Notes: a model not told the origin generated them from the letters alone. Shown: positions 1 to 10,057, counted from the first letter of the stretch. The stretch: 64,000 nucleotides of DNA from Hyphomicrobium sp. (GCF_003987855.1 NZ_RXIZ01000007.1:276374-340373), one strand, 5' to 3'. Made by a program: numbers and translations.

Positions 1-1497
1 GGATTGCCGCACATCGGCACGTTCGGTGAAGTCGCGCGCACGACGATGGTGCGCCACGCCTTCGAAACGCTGACGGAAGGCAAGCGCAAGACGCGCCTTC
101 TCTGCTTCTCCGACGACATGGACGGAATGCGAAAGATTCCGGAGAACGTGCCGGATCGCAAGGCGCTCGAACCCTATCTGCAGATGCCGCTCACTTCGGT
201 GCCCAATCCGTTCGGAGGCGACTTCAAGAGCTTCGGCGACCACAACAACGCCATGCTCCGCCGGTTTCTCGATACCTTCGGCTTCGAATACGAGTTCGCG
301 AGCGCCACCGAGTACTACAAGGCTGGCCGCTTCGATGAGATGCTGTTGCGCGCCACCGAGCGCTACGACGCCATCATGAACGTCATGCTGCCGACGCTCG
401 GCGCCGAGCGCCAGGCGACGTACAGCCCGTTCCTGCCGATCTCGCCGAAGAGCGGCCGTGTGCTCTATGTTCCGATGAAAGAGGTCAATCCGAAGGACGG
501 CACGATCACGTTCGCGGACGAAGATGGCCGCGACGTCACGCTCCCCGTCACCGGAGGCCGCGTGAAGCTGCAATGGAAGCCGGACTTCGGCATGCGGTGG
601 GTCGCGCTTGGCGTCGACTTCGAGATGTTCGGCAAGGATCATCAGACGAATGCGCCGGTGTACGACAAAATCTGCGAGATCCTCGGCGGCGTGCCGCCTC
701 AGCATTACGTCTACGAACTCTTCCTCGACGACAAGGGCGAGAAGATTTCGAAGTCGCGCGGCAACGGCCTCACGATCGACGAGTGGCTGACGTACGCCTC
801 GCCCGAAAGCCTCGCGCTTTTCATGTTCCAGAAGCCGCGCACCGCCAAGCGTCTCTATTTCGATGTCATTCCGCGCGCCGTCGATGAGTACTTGCAGTTC
901 CTGTCGTCATTTCCGAAGCAGGAGGCCAAGCAGCAGATCGACAACCCCGTCTGGCACATCCACGCTGGCGAGCCGCCGAAGCCAGAAATTCCGGTGACAT
1001 TCGGATTGCTGCTGAACCTCGTCTCCGTTTCGCATGCTCACACCAAGGACGTGCTCTGGGGCTTCCTGCGCCGCTACGCTCCGGGTGCTGAACCGGACAA
1101 CGCGCCCATCCTCGATAAGCTCGCGGGCTACGCCATCCGCTATTACGAGGACTTCGTAAAGCCGACGAAGAAGTTCCGCGCGCCGGACGAGGTTGAGATC
1201 GAAGCGCTGAAGAACCTCGACAAGGCACTCGCTGCCCTGCCTGCCGGCTCCGATGGAGATACGATCCAGAACACTTTGCTCGATGTCGGCCGCGCCATTC
1301 CGCGTTATCAGGATTTGACAAAGACGAGCCCGAGCGGCGGTCCTGGCGTGAAGCTCGATTGGTTCCAGGCAATCTACGAGATTCTGCTGGGACAAGAACG
1401 CGGGCCACGCCTCGGCACGTTCGTTGCGCTCTATGGCATCCAGGAGACGCGCGGATTGATCGCCAAAGCACTTGCCGGTGAACTTGCGGCTGCCTGA
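1..1497 (+). CDS. lysK: Lysyl-tRNA synthetase, class I (5' end outside window)
   Basis: The protein charges tRNA-Lys with lysine in the cytoplasm. The reading frame is open from base 1, so the N-terminus is cut by the window edge. The first visible residues, GLPHIGTF, are the class I HIGH-type signature, and KISKS (codons from base 742) is the second ATP-binding signature. The C-terminal helical region follows for about 250 residues. Class I LysRS is the archaeal-type enzyme that replaces class II LysS in many alphaproteobacteria. The gene ends 19 bases before the convergent DUF262 gene. No frameshift is seen. Confidence 0.95.
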   Translation, partial: GLPHIGTFGEVARTTMVRHAFETLTEGKRKTRLLCFSDDMDGMRKIPENVPDRKALEPYLQMPLTSVPNPFGGDFKSFGDHNNAMLRRFLDTFGFEYEFASATEYYKAGRFDEMLLRATERYDAIMNVMLPTLGAERQATYSPFLPISPKSGRVLYVPMKEVNPKDGTITFADEDGRDVTLPVTGGRVKLQWKPDFGMRWVALGVDFEMFGKDHQTNAPVYDKICEILGGVPPQHYVYELFLDDKGEKISKSRGNGLTIDEWLTYASPESLALFMFQKPRTAKRLYFDVIPRAVDEYLQFLSSFPKQEAKQQIDNPVWHIHAGEPPKPEIPVTFGLLLNLVSVSHAHTKDVLWGFLRRYAPGAEPDNAPILDKLAGYAIRYYEDFVKPTKKFRAPDEVEIEALKNLDKALAALPAGSDGDTIQNTLLDVGRAIPRYQDLTKTSPSGGPGVKLDWFQAIYEILLGQERGPRLGTFVALYGIQETRGLIAKALAGELAAA

Positions 1498-1515
1498 GGA
1501 CGCGTTCGACGTGTC

Positions 1516-3327
1516 CTAAGCGAGACGCCGCATCGGCTCCTCAGGTTCTTCTACGGGTTTCACCGCGCCGCGCGCGCCTTGCCTCGGCGCGAGAAGATCG
1601 ATGCGCCAGAGCTTTTCGACGAGTTGCAGGAGACGCATTTCCCGTGCCTCGATCTGGGCCTTGCGCCACTCGGACTCGCCCAGAACATCCCGTGTGATCG
1701 CGAGCACAGGCGCCTTGGCGGAACCCTTCGCGTAGATGGCTTTCTTTTCGTCCCACGTCGCATTGCGGGCGCGATCGTTCTCCTGCTGCGTGATCAGCAC
1801 GAGATTGCCGAGGCTTTCGACCAGCTGCGAACGCTCCTCGGTGCTGGCGAAGACCTGCCGCCAGGGGCTCGTGGCCGACGGTCGCTGAGGAAGCACATGC
1901 TCGATCGTGTAGAGATCAGGATCGACCGCATCCATCCCACTCTCGAGTTCATCGCCGAGCCTCAGCAACAGCAGCTTGCACACTTTCGGATTTCGCTTGT
2001 GGAAATCCTTGAGGTGGAAAGCGATGCCGCGAACTTCCTCCCGCGACAACTGCAAGATCGGATGCGACTCGTCGATGGGCTCGTCATTTCGCATCGCCTT
2101 GATTAGTTCGGAGAAGCGGCGCACGCGCTTTCCGGACCCGGCGCAGAGCAGCCGCGTCAGCATCGCAAGCCGTTCAATTTCGCGAAGCAACAGTGCCGAG
2201 CGGCCTGGATCGCGCTTCCAGTCCTTCAGCGCCATCATCGCCGCCGGCGCCCAGTCCCCTTCCGGCAGCCGGTTCAGATAAATGAGCGTCCGCTGCATGT
2301 CGGGGGCGAGCACGTTGGCGCCGTTGCTGCGAACCAGCACGTACGCCTTGGCCAACGGCAAGAAGACGTCGCGAAAAAATGCCTCCGAGCCACCGCAGTC
2401 GCGAATAACCTGACGAACGCCGGAAACAATCTGCAACCGCCCGTGGCCATAGATCGTTCGTACGTGTCCGAAGAACGCTTCGAAGCCTTCGCCAAGCGCC
2501 AGCGCCATCTCATCCCATACGTCGGCCGCCCATTTGCCGTTGCCCGTCGCCATGCGAGAGAGGATGTCCGACTTCAGGATGTCGTTGCGCTGCAGTTTCT
2601 TTCCGCGCTCGTTCAAGACGACGAACATCTGGTGCGACCGGTCGATGTCGCTGCCAACGATCACCACGACATAGCAGCAGTCGGCGACGAAGTCGGCGAG
2701 CGTCCGGCGCGCGGTGTTCGTCATCTCCGACAACACCGCAGTGAAGCGGTCGCGCACTTCAAGAAGCGTCGCTTCCGCCACCGACGGCAGCGCAAGATAA
2801 GCGGGCTGCACCGAACTGCCGGGCAGCAGAATATTGTCTTCGAAAACCGCCCGTTCGCGCGTCGACAAATGCATGCGGAACCGCTCGGTTCGGAAAAATC
2901 GCGTGCCGAGTTGCGCGACGAGCATGCTGGAAACGCGTTTGCCGACAGGCTTCTTCGCGTCGCTTTCGAGATCGCGCAGCACCGCGAGCAAGGTCATAAG
3001 AGTGACTATACGCTGCTGACCGTCGATCACGCCGAACTCGCGCGGCGTCATCTTCGCCGAGAGCCTCACCGTCTCCGCGCCCGGTGCATCCATGAGCACG
3101 ACTGCGCCGAGAAAGTAGGTCTGCTCGCTTTCGCTGCTGCCGCCCACGCCCGCAGCTTCCATCAAGTCGTCAAGCAATTGCTCGGCCTGCTCGCGCCCCC
3201 ACGAGTACGGCCGCTGGAACAACGGAATGTTCAACAGATAAGGTCCGGAGAACAGCTCTGCGATGCTAAGAGATGCCGTCGGATACACGGGTACCTGAAC
3301 CTTTATGACTGCGTTCGGCCCAATCAT
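1516..3327 (-). CDS. DUF262 / DUF1524 (GmrSD-like) protein, possible modification-dependent nuclease
   Basis: 603 residues. The N-terminal DUF262 domain (about residues 15-260) carries FGVIDGQQRIVTL, the hallmark DGQQR motif of this ParB/nucleoside-triphosphatase-like fold. The C-terminal part carries IEHVLPQ and LGNLVLITQQEND, matching the His-Asn-Asn pattern of the HNH-type DUF1524 nuclease. This two-domain layout is that of single-chain GmrSD type IV restriction enzymes, which cut modified phage DNA. It stands alone between lysK and DUF952 with no other defence gene beside it, so the defence role is inferred from family only. The start ATG is the first in frame; an ATG further in cannot be excluded. 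Confidence 0.85.
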   Translation of the reverse strand: MIGPNAVIKVQVPVYPTASLSIAELFSGPYLLNIPLFQRPYSWGREQAEQLLDDLMEAAGVGGSSESEQTYFLGAVVLMDAPGAETVRLSAKMTPREFGVIDGQQRIVTLMTLLAVLRDLESDAKKPVGKRVSSMLVAQLGTRFFRTERFRMHLSTRERAVFEDNILLPGSSVQPAYLALPSVAEATLLEVRDRFTAVLSEMTNTARRTLADFVADCCYVVVIVGSDIDRSHQMFVVLNERGKKLQRNDILKSDILSRMATGNGKWAADVWDEMALALGEGFEAFFGHVRTIYGHGRLQIVSGVRQVIRDCGGSEAFFRDVFLPLAKAYVLVRSNGANVLAPDMQRTLIYLNRLPEGDWAPAAMMALKDWKRDPGRSALLLREIERLAMLTRLLCAGSGKRVRRFSELIKAMRNDEPIDESHPILQLSREEVRGIAFHLKDFHKRNPKVCKLLLLRLGDELESGMDAVDPDLYTIEHVLPQRPSATSPWRQVFASTEERSQLVESLGNLVLITQQENDRARNATWDEKKAIYAKGSAKAPVLAITRDVLGESEWRKAQIEAREMRLLQLVEKLWRIDLLAPRQGARGAVKPVEEPEEPMRRLA

Positions 3328-3483
3328 CTTGAGCCATCTGCGACGTAAGTAAGAACGAAGCTATGCAAGATGGGTTGCAAGAGCGGACTGCCGTGATAGC
3401 AACGGCAATGCGTCCGCGCCACACCTCATCGGCGGATGCGGCTTAATGATACTTGCTTGCGGCAAACGACACAGCTCAATTCG

Positions 3484-3840
3484 ATGCAAGAAAAAACTGT
3501 ATTCAAAATCGCCACCGTAGAAGAATGGTCCAAATCGACCATGAGCGGAACATTTGAAGGGTCGCCGGATGATCGCCGTGATGGGTTCATCCATCTGTCG
3601 GCCAAGCATCAGCTGCAGGGAACATTAGAAAAGCATTTCAAAGGCAAAGGCGATCTCGTTCTCATCGCATTCGAGGCTGCCAAGCTAGGCCCCGCCCTCA
3701 AATGGGAACAATCCCGCGGAGGTGAGCTGTTCCCCCACCTCTACGCAAGTATAACAGTTTCGGATGCGCTATGGCAGCGGCAATTGCCGAGCGATGAAAC
3801 CGGTGTTGCAGAAATCAACGAGGAATGGTTCGCGTGCTAA
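3484..3840 (+). CDS. DUF952 family protein
   Basis: 118 residues, about the usual length of the family. The sequence opens with VFKIATVEEW and contains DGFIHLSAKHQL, both typical of DUF952, a small domain of unknown function sometimes annotated as glutathione S-transferase-like. I chose the ATG at 3484 because family members start just before the FKI segment; an ATG 48 bases upstream would add 16 unrelated residues. The 3' end overlaps the pyrD start by 16 bases, so the two are probably translated from one message. Function is unknown. Confidence 0.85.
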   Translation: MQEKTVFKIATVEEWSKSTMSGTFEGSPDDRRDGFIHLSAKHQLQGTLEKHFKGKGDLVLIAFEAAKLGPALKWEQSRGGELFPHLYASITVSDALWQRQLPSDETGVAEINEEWFAC

Positions 3841-4922
3841 AAAATTTCTATCGGCTGGCGCGCCCTGCACTCTTCGCGTTGAGCCCTGAAGAAGCGCACG
3901 AAGCTTCGCTGAAGGCATTGGAATGCGGCATCTATCCGCGCGAACTCACCACCGACGATCGTATCCTGTCGCAATCCGTCTTCGGACTTGAATTCAAAAA
4001 TCCTCTCGGCATCGCAGCAGGCTACGACAAGGACGCGCGCGTGCCGGACGCCATCCTCGGCATGGGCTGTGGCTTTGCCGAAATCGGTACGATCACGCCC
4101 AAGCCGCAAAGCGGTAATCCCAAGCCGCGCGTGTTCCGGCTCCTCGAAGACGACGCCTTGATCAATCGGTTGGGCTTCAACAACGGCGGTCACGAAGCCG
4201 CGCTACGACGGCTCGAAGCGCGACAGGAACGCGGCGGGATCGTCGGCGTCAACATCGGTGCCAACAAAGACAGTGTCGATCGCGGAGAAGATTACGTCTT
4301 GGGTCTGATACGTTTCAACCCGGTCGCGAGCTACTTCACGGTCAACATTTCATCCCCGAACACGCCGGGACTGCGCGATCTTCAGGCACCCGAAGCGCTT
4401 GACGAACTTCTGACCAGGATCATGTCCGCGCGAAGGCGGCTCGTCAGCGACGGCGCGCCGCGCCGACCAATCATCGTCAAGATCGCGCCCGACATCGCGG
4501 AAGCTGACATCGCGCCGATCATCGAACGCCTCAGCGCCCATGCGGTGGATGGCATCGCAGTTTCCAACACCACACTGACACGCAACGGTGTGAAATCGAC
4601 GTTCGCCAAAGAGGCCGGCGGGCTATCAGGCAAACCACTGTTTGCCAGATCGACGGCCATGCTTGCGCGCATCTACCGGGCGACCGACGGCAAGATACCG
4701 CTCATTGGCATTGGCGGCATCGGCAGCGGTAAACAGGCGCTGGAAAAAATCGAGGCCGGCGCCACATTGTTGCAGCTCTATACCGGTCTTGTATACGAGG
4801 GCCCGGGCCTCATCGGTGAAATCAAATCCCATCTCGCCGACGCGCTGAGAAGCGCTGGCCAGTCTAGCCTCGCGGCCGTTCGTGGGCGTCACGCCGATTA
4901 CTGGGCGAAGCAACCGCTCTAA
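3825..4922 (+). CDS. pyrD: Dihydroorotate dehydrogenase (quinone), class 2
   Basis: 365 residues. It oxidises dihydroorotate to orotate in pyrimidine synthesis and passes electrons to membrane quinone through FMN. Family segments seen are NPLGIAAGYDKDA, EIGTITPKPQSGNPKPR, NRLGFNNGG, FTVNISSPNTPGLRDLQ and, near the C-terminus, the phosphate-binding GIGGIGSG. The N-terminal helix (FYRLARPALFALSPEEAHEA) is the membrane-associating extension that marks class 2. Overlap with the upstream DUF952 gene suggests co-translation. Confidence 0.95.
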   Translation: MVRVLKNFYRLARPALFALSPEEAHEASLKALECGIYPRELTTDDRILSQSVFGLEFKNPLGIAAGYDKDARVPDAILGMGCGFAEIGTITPKPQSGNPKPRVFRLLEDDALINRLGFNNGGHEAALRRLEARQERGGIVGVNIGANKDSVDRGEDYVLGLIRFNPVASYFTVNISSPNTPGLRDLQAPEALDELLTRIMSARRRLVSDGAPRRPIIVKIAPDIAEADIAPIIERLSAHAVDGIAVSNTTLTRNGVKSTFAKEAGGLSGKPLFARSTAMLARIYRATDGKIPLIGIGGIGSGKQALEKIEAGATLLQLYTGLVYEGPGLIGEIKSHLADALRSAGQSSLAAVRGRHADYWAKQPL

Positions 4923-4980
4923 AGGTATAAGCCGACGCTCGGATGGCGCTGTCGCCACCGAACGAAACGAAGTTTGGGAC

Positions 4981-7614
4981 GTGCCGCGTAAAGCCACCGA
5001 CAAGCCGCCGCAAAAGCTTCGCCAGACCAAAGCCAGGGCGAAAGAGAAACCGCGCAACGCTGCCCTCGTCGCGCCAACGCCGGAGAAGAAATCCCGCACT
5101 TCGAAAGCCGTTCCTGCCTCTCAACTGCCGCCTGAGATCGCCGCATGGTTCGCGCGTCGCGGATGGACCCCACGCCCGCATCAGTTGGCGCTGCTGGAAG
5201 CATCGCGCCAACGCCAGTCGACGCTGCTCATCGCCCCGACCGGCGCGGGTAAGACGCTAGCCGGATTTCTTCCAAGCCTCATCTCGATCCATGAGGGCAA
5301 GCGCAAGAAAACGGGTGCGGGCCTCTACACACTCTACGTCTCGCCGCTGAAAGCGCTTGCGGCCGACGTTGAACGCAACCTCACGCACCCGATCGACGAG
5401 ATGGGCCTTAAGGTGCGAACCGAAACCCGCACGGGCGATACGTCCGTCGCGCGCCGCCAACGCCAACGCGTAAAGCCGCCGCACATTTTGCTGACGACGC
5501 CCGAGCAGGTCGCGCTGCTGTTGAGCCATCCTGATGCGGGCTATCTTTTCGCCGATCTCGACACGATCATCCTCGACGAACTTCACGCCCTTGCGGCGTC
5601 GAAGCGTGGCGATCTCCTGGCGCTGGATATCGCGCGACTGCGCAAGCTCGCACCGACCGTCATGACGATCGGGCTTTCGGCCACCGTCGCTCACCCCAGC
5701 GAATTGCGCGGCTACCTCGTCCCGCAAACCGAACCCGAGACGACGACCCATCTCGCAAACGTCGTCACCGTTAAAGGCGGCGCCAAACCCAACATCAAAA
5801 TCCTGGAAGCAGAGAACGAAATTCCGTGGACGGGGCACACGGCGCGCTACGCCATGCACGAAGTCTACGATGCGATCCGCGCACACAAGCTCTCGCTCGT
5901 GTTCGTCAACACGCGCATGCAGGCGGAATTCGCGTTCCAGGAACTTTGGCGCATCAACGACGACAGTCTTCCGATCGGCCTCCATCACGGTTCGCTCGAC
6001 GCAGCCCAGCGCAAGAAAGTCGAAGCCGCCATGGCTGCCGGCCGCTTGCGCGCGGTCGTCGCCACCTCAACGCTCGATCTCGGCATCGACTGGGGCGACG
6101 TTGATCTCGTCATCCATCTCGGCGCTCCCAAGGGCGCGAGCCGATTGCTTCAGCGCATCGGCCGTGCCAACCACCGCCTCGACGAACCCTCCGAAGCTCT
6201 CCTCGTGCCCGGCAATCGTTTCGAGGTTCTCGAATGCCGTGCAGCGCAACAGGCCGCGGAAGCGGGAGACCAGGACGCGCAGCTCTCGCGCAGCGGCGCG
6301 CTCGACGTTCTCGCCCAGCACGTGCTCGGCATGGCGTGCGAGGCCCCCTTCGATCCAGACGCGCTTTTCGATGAAGTTCGTTCCGCGCTTCCCTATGCGG
6401 GCCTGACGCGAAATCAGTTCGACCGCACGGTCGACTTCGTCTCCACCGGCGGCTACGCGCTGAGATCATACGAACGGTTCGCCAAGCTTCGCGCCGACGA
6501 GGATGGCAGGCTCCGCGTCGCCAACCCGCGGATCGCTCAACAGTATCGCCTGAACCTCGGCACGATTGTCGATGCGCCTCACTTGAAGGTCCGTCTGATT
6601 TCCTATCGCGGCGCCAAGAGCGGTGCGCACGCGGGTGGACGCGTGTTGGGCGAGGTCGAAGAATACTTTGCCGAGCAGCTGACGCCCGGCGATACCTTCG
6701 TATTCTCCGGGCAGATTCTTCGCTTCGAGGGCATCCGCGACACAGAAGTTTTCGTCACCCGCTCGAATTCCCAAGATCCGACCGTGCCAAGTTACGACGG
6801 CGGCAAGTTTCCTCTATCAACGCATTTGGCGCGGCGCGTCCGCGACATGCTTGCGGATCCCAAGGTTTGGTCCGGGCTTCCGAATCCAGTCGCCAACTGG
6901 CTTGAGCTGCAGACGGAGCGTTCCGTCATGCCCGCTCCGGACGAAGTGCTGATCGAAACGTTCCCGCGCGGCAACCGCCACTTTCTCGTCGCCTATCCGT
7001 TCGAAGGCCGCCTGGCCCACCAGACACTCGGGATGCTGTTGACGCGCCGTCTCGATCGGATCGGCGCCCACCCCATTGGCTTCGTCGCCAACGACTACGC
7101 GCTCGCGGTCTGGACTCATGGCGACATCTCTTCACTCATTCAGAACGGCCGCCTGTCGCTCGCCCAACTCTTCGACGAGGACATGCTGGGAGACGATCTC
7201 GACGCCTGGTTGGCCGAAAGCGCCCTGATGAAACGAACGTTTCGTCTCGCCGCCGTCATCGCCGGTTTGATCGAGCGTCGCCATCCCGGTAAAGTGAAAT
7301 CCGGCCGCCAGGTGACGATCTCGACGGACCTGATCTACGACGTGCTCCGCCGCCATGACCCGCATCACCTTCTGCTCGAAGCCGCCTGGGCCGACGCCGC
7401 CACGGGGATGCTCGATATCAAGCGTCTCGGCGCGTTTCTCGCTCGCATAAAAGACCGAATCAGGCACCAAATTCTCGACCGGGTTTCGCCGCTCGCCGTG
7501 CCGGTGCTGTTGGAGATCGGGGTGGAGCTGGTCTACGGTCGGGATCGTGATGCAGTCTTGCGCGCGGCAGCGGACGAGTTGATACGTGAAGCGACGGGGG
7601 ACGAGCAGCAATGA
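4981..7614 (+). CDS. Ligase-associated DEXH-box (Lhr-like) DNA helicase
   Basis: ATP-dependent DNA helicase of the family usually found with a DNA ligase and nuclease in repair islands. Visible: Walker A in LIAPTGAGKT, box II DELH in IILDELHALA, motif III SAT in GLSATVAHPSEL, motif VI-like RIGRANHR, and the Lhr-type winged-helix/core region after it. I place the start at GTG 4981 (877 residues); the open frame reaches back to 4882 inside pyrD, which would add 33 residues of unlikely sequence. Its stop overlaps the pdeM start by four bases (ATGA). The cognate ligase and exonuclease genes are not in the window. Confidence 0.92.
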   Translation: MPRKATDKPPQKLRQTKARAKEKPRNAALVAPTPEKKSRTSKAVPASQLPPEIAAWFARRGWTPRPHQLALLEASRQRQSTLLIAPTGAGKTLAGFLPSLISIHEGKRKKTGAGLYTLYVSPLKALAADVERNLTHPIDEMGLKVRTETRTGDTSVARRQRQRVKPPHILLTTPEQVALLLSHPDAGYLFADLDTIILDELHALAASKRGDLLALDIARLRKLAPTVMTIGLSATVAHPSELRGYLVPQTEPETTTHLANVVTVKGGAKPNIKILEAENEIPWTGHTARYAMHEVYDAIRAHKLSLVFVNTRMQAEFAFQELWRINDDSLPIGLHHGSLDAAQRKKVEAAMAAGRLRAVVATSTLDLGIDWGDVDLVIHLGAPKGASRLLQRIGRANHRLDEPSEALLVPGNRFEVLECRAAQQAAEAGDQDAQLSRSGALDVLAQHVLGMACEAPFDPDALFDEVRSALPYAGLTRNQFDRTVDFVSTGGYALRSYERFAKLRADEDGRLRVANPRIAQQYRLNLGTIVDAPHLKVRLISYRGAKSGAHAGGRVLGEVEEYFAEQLTPGDTFVFSGQILRFEGIRDTEVFVTRSNSQDPTVPSYDGGKFPLSTHLARRVRDMLADPKVWSGLPNPVANWLELQTERSVMPAPDEVLIETFPRGNRHFLVAYPFEGRLAHQTLGMLLTRRLDRIGAHPIGFVANDYALAVWTHGDISSLIQNGRLSLAQLFDEDMLGDDLDAWLAESALMKRTFRLAAVIAGLIERRHPGKVKSGRQVTISTDLIYDVLRRHDPHHLLLEAAWADAATGMLDIKRLGAFLARIKDRIRHQILDRVSPLAVPVLLEIGVELVYGRDRDAVLRAAADELIREATGDEQQ

Positions 7615-8333
7615 ACATGCTGAAGCCGGAACGCATCGGCCTTGAGGATTTTGCCGATCAGCCCGTCAACATCTGCGGCAAGGCTTTCATCGCTCACAAA
7701 TTCGGCGCGCTTTACTGGCCGAGCGAGCGGGCGCTCCTCGTCTCTGATCTCCATCTCGAAAAGGGATCGGCATTCGCTTCGCGCGGTCAGATGCTTCCCC
7801 CGTACGACACCCGCGACACCTTGCGGAAGCTCGCGATCCTGATCGATCGCTATCAGCCCGAAACGGTCATCTCGCTCGGCGACAGCCTGCACGATTCCGC
7901 CGGCGCGGCACGGATGGATCCCGTCGACATCGAAAGCCTTCATATCCTGCAGGAAGATCGCGACTGGATCTGGATCACGGGCAATCATGATCCCAAGATC
8001 GATCGCGCCCTCGCGGGCTACGTCATGGAAGAAGTCGTCATCGGCGGCATCACCTTGCGGCACGAACCAAAGACCGGCGCCGCAACGCATGAGATCGCCG
8101 GCCACTATCACCCCGCCGCGCGCCTCGTATTCCACGGCACCTCGCTCCGTCGCCCGTGCTTCGTCGGCAATCGGCTGCGCCTCGTCATGCCGGCGTTCGG
8201 CGCCTATGCCGGCGGCCTCAACATTCTCGACACTGCCTTCGAGCCCCTGTTCGGCAGCGACGGCCTCGACGTCTGGATGCTCGGCCACGAAGGGCTTTAT
8301 CCCGTCGCGCCGCGTCTCCTGCGCGACGATTGA
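7611..8333 (+). CDS. pdeM: Ligase-associated metallophosphoesterase PdeM
   Basis: 240 residues. Calcineurin-like phosphoesterase motifs are present in order: SDLHLEKGS (D-x-H), SLGDSLHDS (GD), TGNHDP (GNHD) and AGHYHPAAR (H-x-H type). This is the DNA-damage-response endonuclease/phosphoesterase that accompanies the Lhr-like helicase in the four-gene ligase-associated island. It is translationally coupled to the helicase through a four-base overlap, which supports a shared job in DNA repair. The nucleic-acid substrate is inferred from family. Confidence 0.9.
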   Translation: MNMLKPERIGLEDFADQPVNICGKAFIAHKFGALYWPSERALLVSDLHLEKGSAFASRGQMLPPYDTRDTLRKLAILIDRYQPETVISLGDSLHDSAGAARMDPVDIESLHILQEDRDWIWITGNHDPKIDRALAGYVMEEVVIGGITLRHEPKTGAATHEIAGHYHPAARLVFHGTSLRRPCFVGNRLRLVMPAFGAYAGGLNILDTAFEPLFGSDGLDVWMLGHEGLYPVAPRLLRDD

Positions 8334-8336
8334 CGT

Positions 8337-9134
8337 TCACGCCGGCCTACGGAAGGCGAACGCGGCAGTAAGTCCGAACCCTGCTGCCATCAGAACGGTG
8401 AAGACGCCATAGAGCAACGGACGCGTCATCGCCGTCTCGTGAATATACCGCTCGATCCCCTCCCGCTGCAGCATCACGCGGCTATCGTATTGGCCGAGCA
8501 GCTTTCCGTCCTTGAACAGAAACACGTGCGCCGTCAGCGGCGCGACCGGCACGTTGGGAGGCAGTGCGATCGTCGCGCGAAACAGACTGCGCCCGACGAA
8601 CGACACGCCGAAATCCGATTGAACGTAAACGTGCTCATCCTTTTTCAGACCGATGAGCGCTTGCCGGAAAGCCTGCATCTCGGCGGGATCGGTTGCATCG
8701 GTCCGGCTTTGCGACGTCCGCACCATACGCACGTGGTCGAAGCCTATGCCATGCGCGTCGAGCACCGCGCGGTCGGCGATCTCGTCGACTGGCCGCGTCG
8801 AAGCGATCGCATAGTAGCTTGGCACCGACGCAAAGCGCATCGATTGGGTATTGACCCAAATGCCGCCAACGCGCGATTTCATGCGCACCGTAACGGGCGC
8901 CGAAATCCCCTCGACGACCACGATGATGTCGTAGGTTCCGGCTTCCGGCGTCGGCTGCGTGCTATTGCTCACCGCTCCGAACACCAGAATTTCGGTCCCG
9001 GTAAAGCTCGACGTGATTGCGACCTGCCGCGTCGACGCATCCGCTTCGATGCTCTCGTTCGGCACATCAGCGAGGGCCGGGACGCTCAACGCCATCAACA
9101 TCGATAAGCTCAGGCGGAGGAGCGGCCTCATCAT
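8337..9134 (-). CDS. TIGR02186 family membrane protein, partner of TauE/SafE exporter
   Basis: 265 residues. An N-terminal signal sequence ends near ALADVPNES, a periplasmic beta-rich domain follows, and one transmembrane helix lies close to the C-terminus (LLYGVFTVLMAAGFGLTAAF). This matches the TIGR02186 family, which in alphaproteobacteria is encoded next to a sulfite-exporter-like permease. Its start overlaps the stop of that permease by four bases, so the pair is co-translated and probably forms a complex. The substrate is not known. Confidence 0.85.
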   Translation of the reverse strand: MMRPLLRLSLSMLMALSVPALADVPNESIEADASTRQVAITSSFTGTEILVFGAVSNSTQPTPEAGTYDIIVVVEGISAPVTVRMKSRVGGIWVNTQSMRFASVPSYYAIASTRPVDEIADRAVLDAHGIGFDHVRMVRTSQSRTDATDPAEMQAFRQALIGLKKDEHVYVQSDFGVSFVGRSLFRATIALPPNVPVAPLTAHVFLFKDGKLLGQYDSRVMLQREGIERYIHETAMTRPLLYGVFTVLMAAGFGLTAAFAFRRPA

Positions 9135-10057
9135 GATGCTCCCGTCGCAGTCGCCAGCGAAAAGACATTCGCGGGCGGCAAGACAAGATCGATCGCCATG
9201 CGCGCAGCGACAAGCAGGATCAAGCCGCCGAGCAGAATCCGGAGATGCTCGCCGCGAAGTTTCTCTCCGACCGCGGTCCCGAACTGCGCCCCGACGACTC
9301 CGCCCACGATGAGAATGAGAGCGAGAACGATATCGACCGTCTTGTTCTCTACCGCATGCAGCACCGTCGCCAGCGCCGCGACGAACACGATCTGGAATAG
9401 CGACGTGCCGATCACGAGCCCGGTCGGCATCCGCAGGAGATAGATCATCGCCGGTATCAAGACGAAGCCGCCACCGATGCCCATGATTGCCGACATGCAG
9501 CCGATGAACATCCCGATGATCAGCGGCGGCACGATGCTGATGTATAGCTTCGAGCGAGGGAACCGCATCTTGAGCGGCAAGCCTTCCATCCAGCTATGCT
9601 GCCCGGATCGACGCGTAGCGTGGCCGCCGGTTGCCCGAACGTGCCGCGCAGCGTTGACGCCTTCCACCAGAATGAGCGTGCCGACCACGCCGAGAAACAC
9701 CACGTACATCAGGGAGACGGTGAGATCGAAGTAGCCGAGGTTGCGCAAAAGCTTGACCGCAGCCACGCCCACGTACGTTCCCGTGAGCCCCCCGGCGAGC
9801 AAAACGATGCCCATCTTGATGTCGACATTGCCGCGCCGGTAGTGCGTGATCGCACCCGACACCGAAGACGCAACGACATGCGATGAGCTGGTCGCCACCG
9901 CAACCGCCGACGGCACGCCAAGGAATGTCAGGAGCGGCATCAGCAGGAAACCGCCGCCAACGCCGAAAAGCCCGGACAAAAACCCGATGCTCAAGCCGAG
10001 TGCCACGTAAACGACAATCGACACCGACATCTCGGCGATCGGCAGATAAAGGGTCAT
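9131..10057 (-). CDS. TauE/SafE family sulfite/anion exporter
   Basis: 308 residues, inner membrane, about eight hydrophobic helices. The two glycine-rich repeats of the family are seen: GFLSGLFGVGGGFLLMPLL near residue 30 and CMSAIMGIGGGFVLIPAM near residue 190. These proteins export sulfite, sulfoacetate or related anions. It is the first gene of a two-gene unit with the TIGR02186 protein. The actual anion cannot be read from sequence; sulfur chemistry is the family default. Confidence 0.9.
   Translation of the reverse strand: MTLYLPIAEMSVSIVVYVALGLSIGFLSGLFGVGGGFLLMPLLTFLGVPSAVAVATSSSHVVASSVSGAITHYRRGNVDIKMGIVLLAGGLTGTYVGVAAVKLLRNLGYFDLTVSLMYVVFLGVVGTLILVEGVNAARHVRATGGHATRRSGQHSWMEGLPLKMRFPRSKLYISIVPPLIIGMFIGCMSAIMGIGGGFVLIPAMIYLLRMPTGLVIGTSLFQIVFVAALATVLHAVENKTVDIVLALILIVGGVVGAQFGTAVGEKLRGEHLRILLGGLILLVAARMAIDLVLPPANVFSLATATGAS

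Noticed and set aside
2443..3348. 301-codon open frame on the plus strand opposite the DUF262 gene
   Set aside because: Antisense to a gene with clear DUF262 and DUF1524 motifs; the translation is Arg/His-rich and family-less, typical of a GC-rich shadow.
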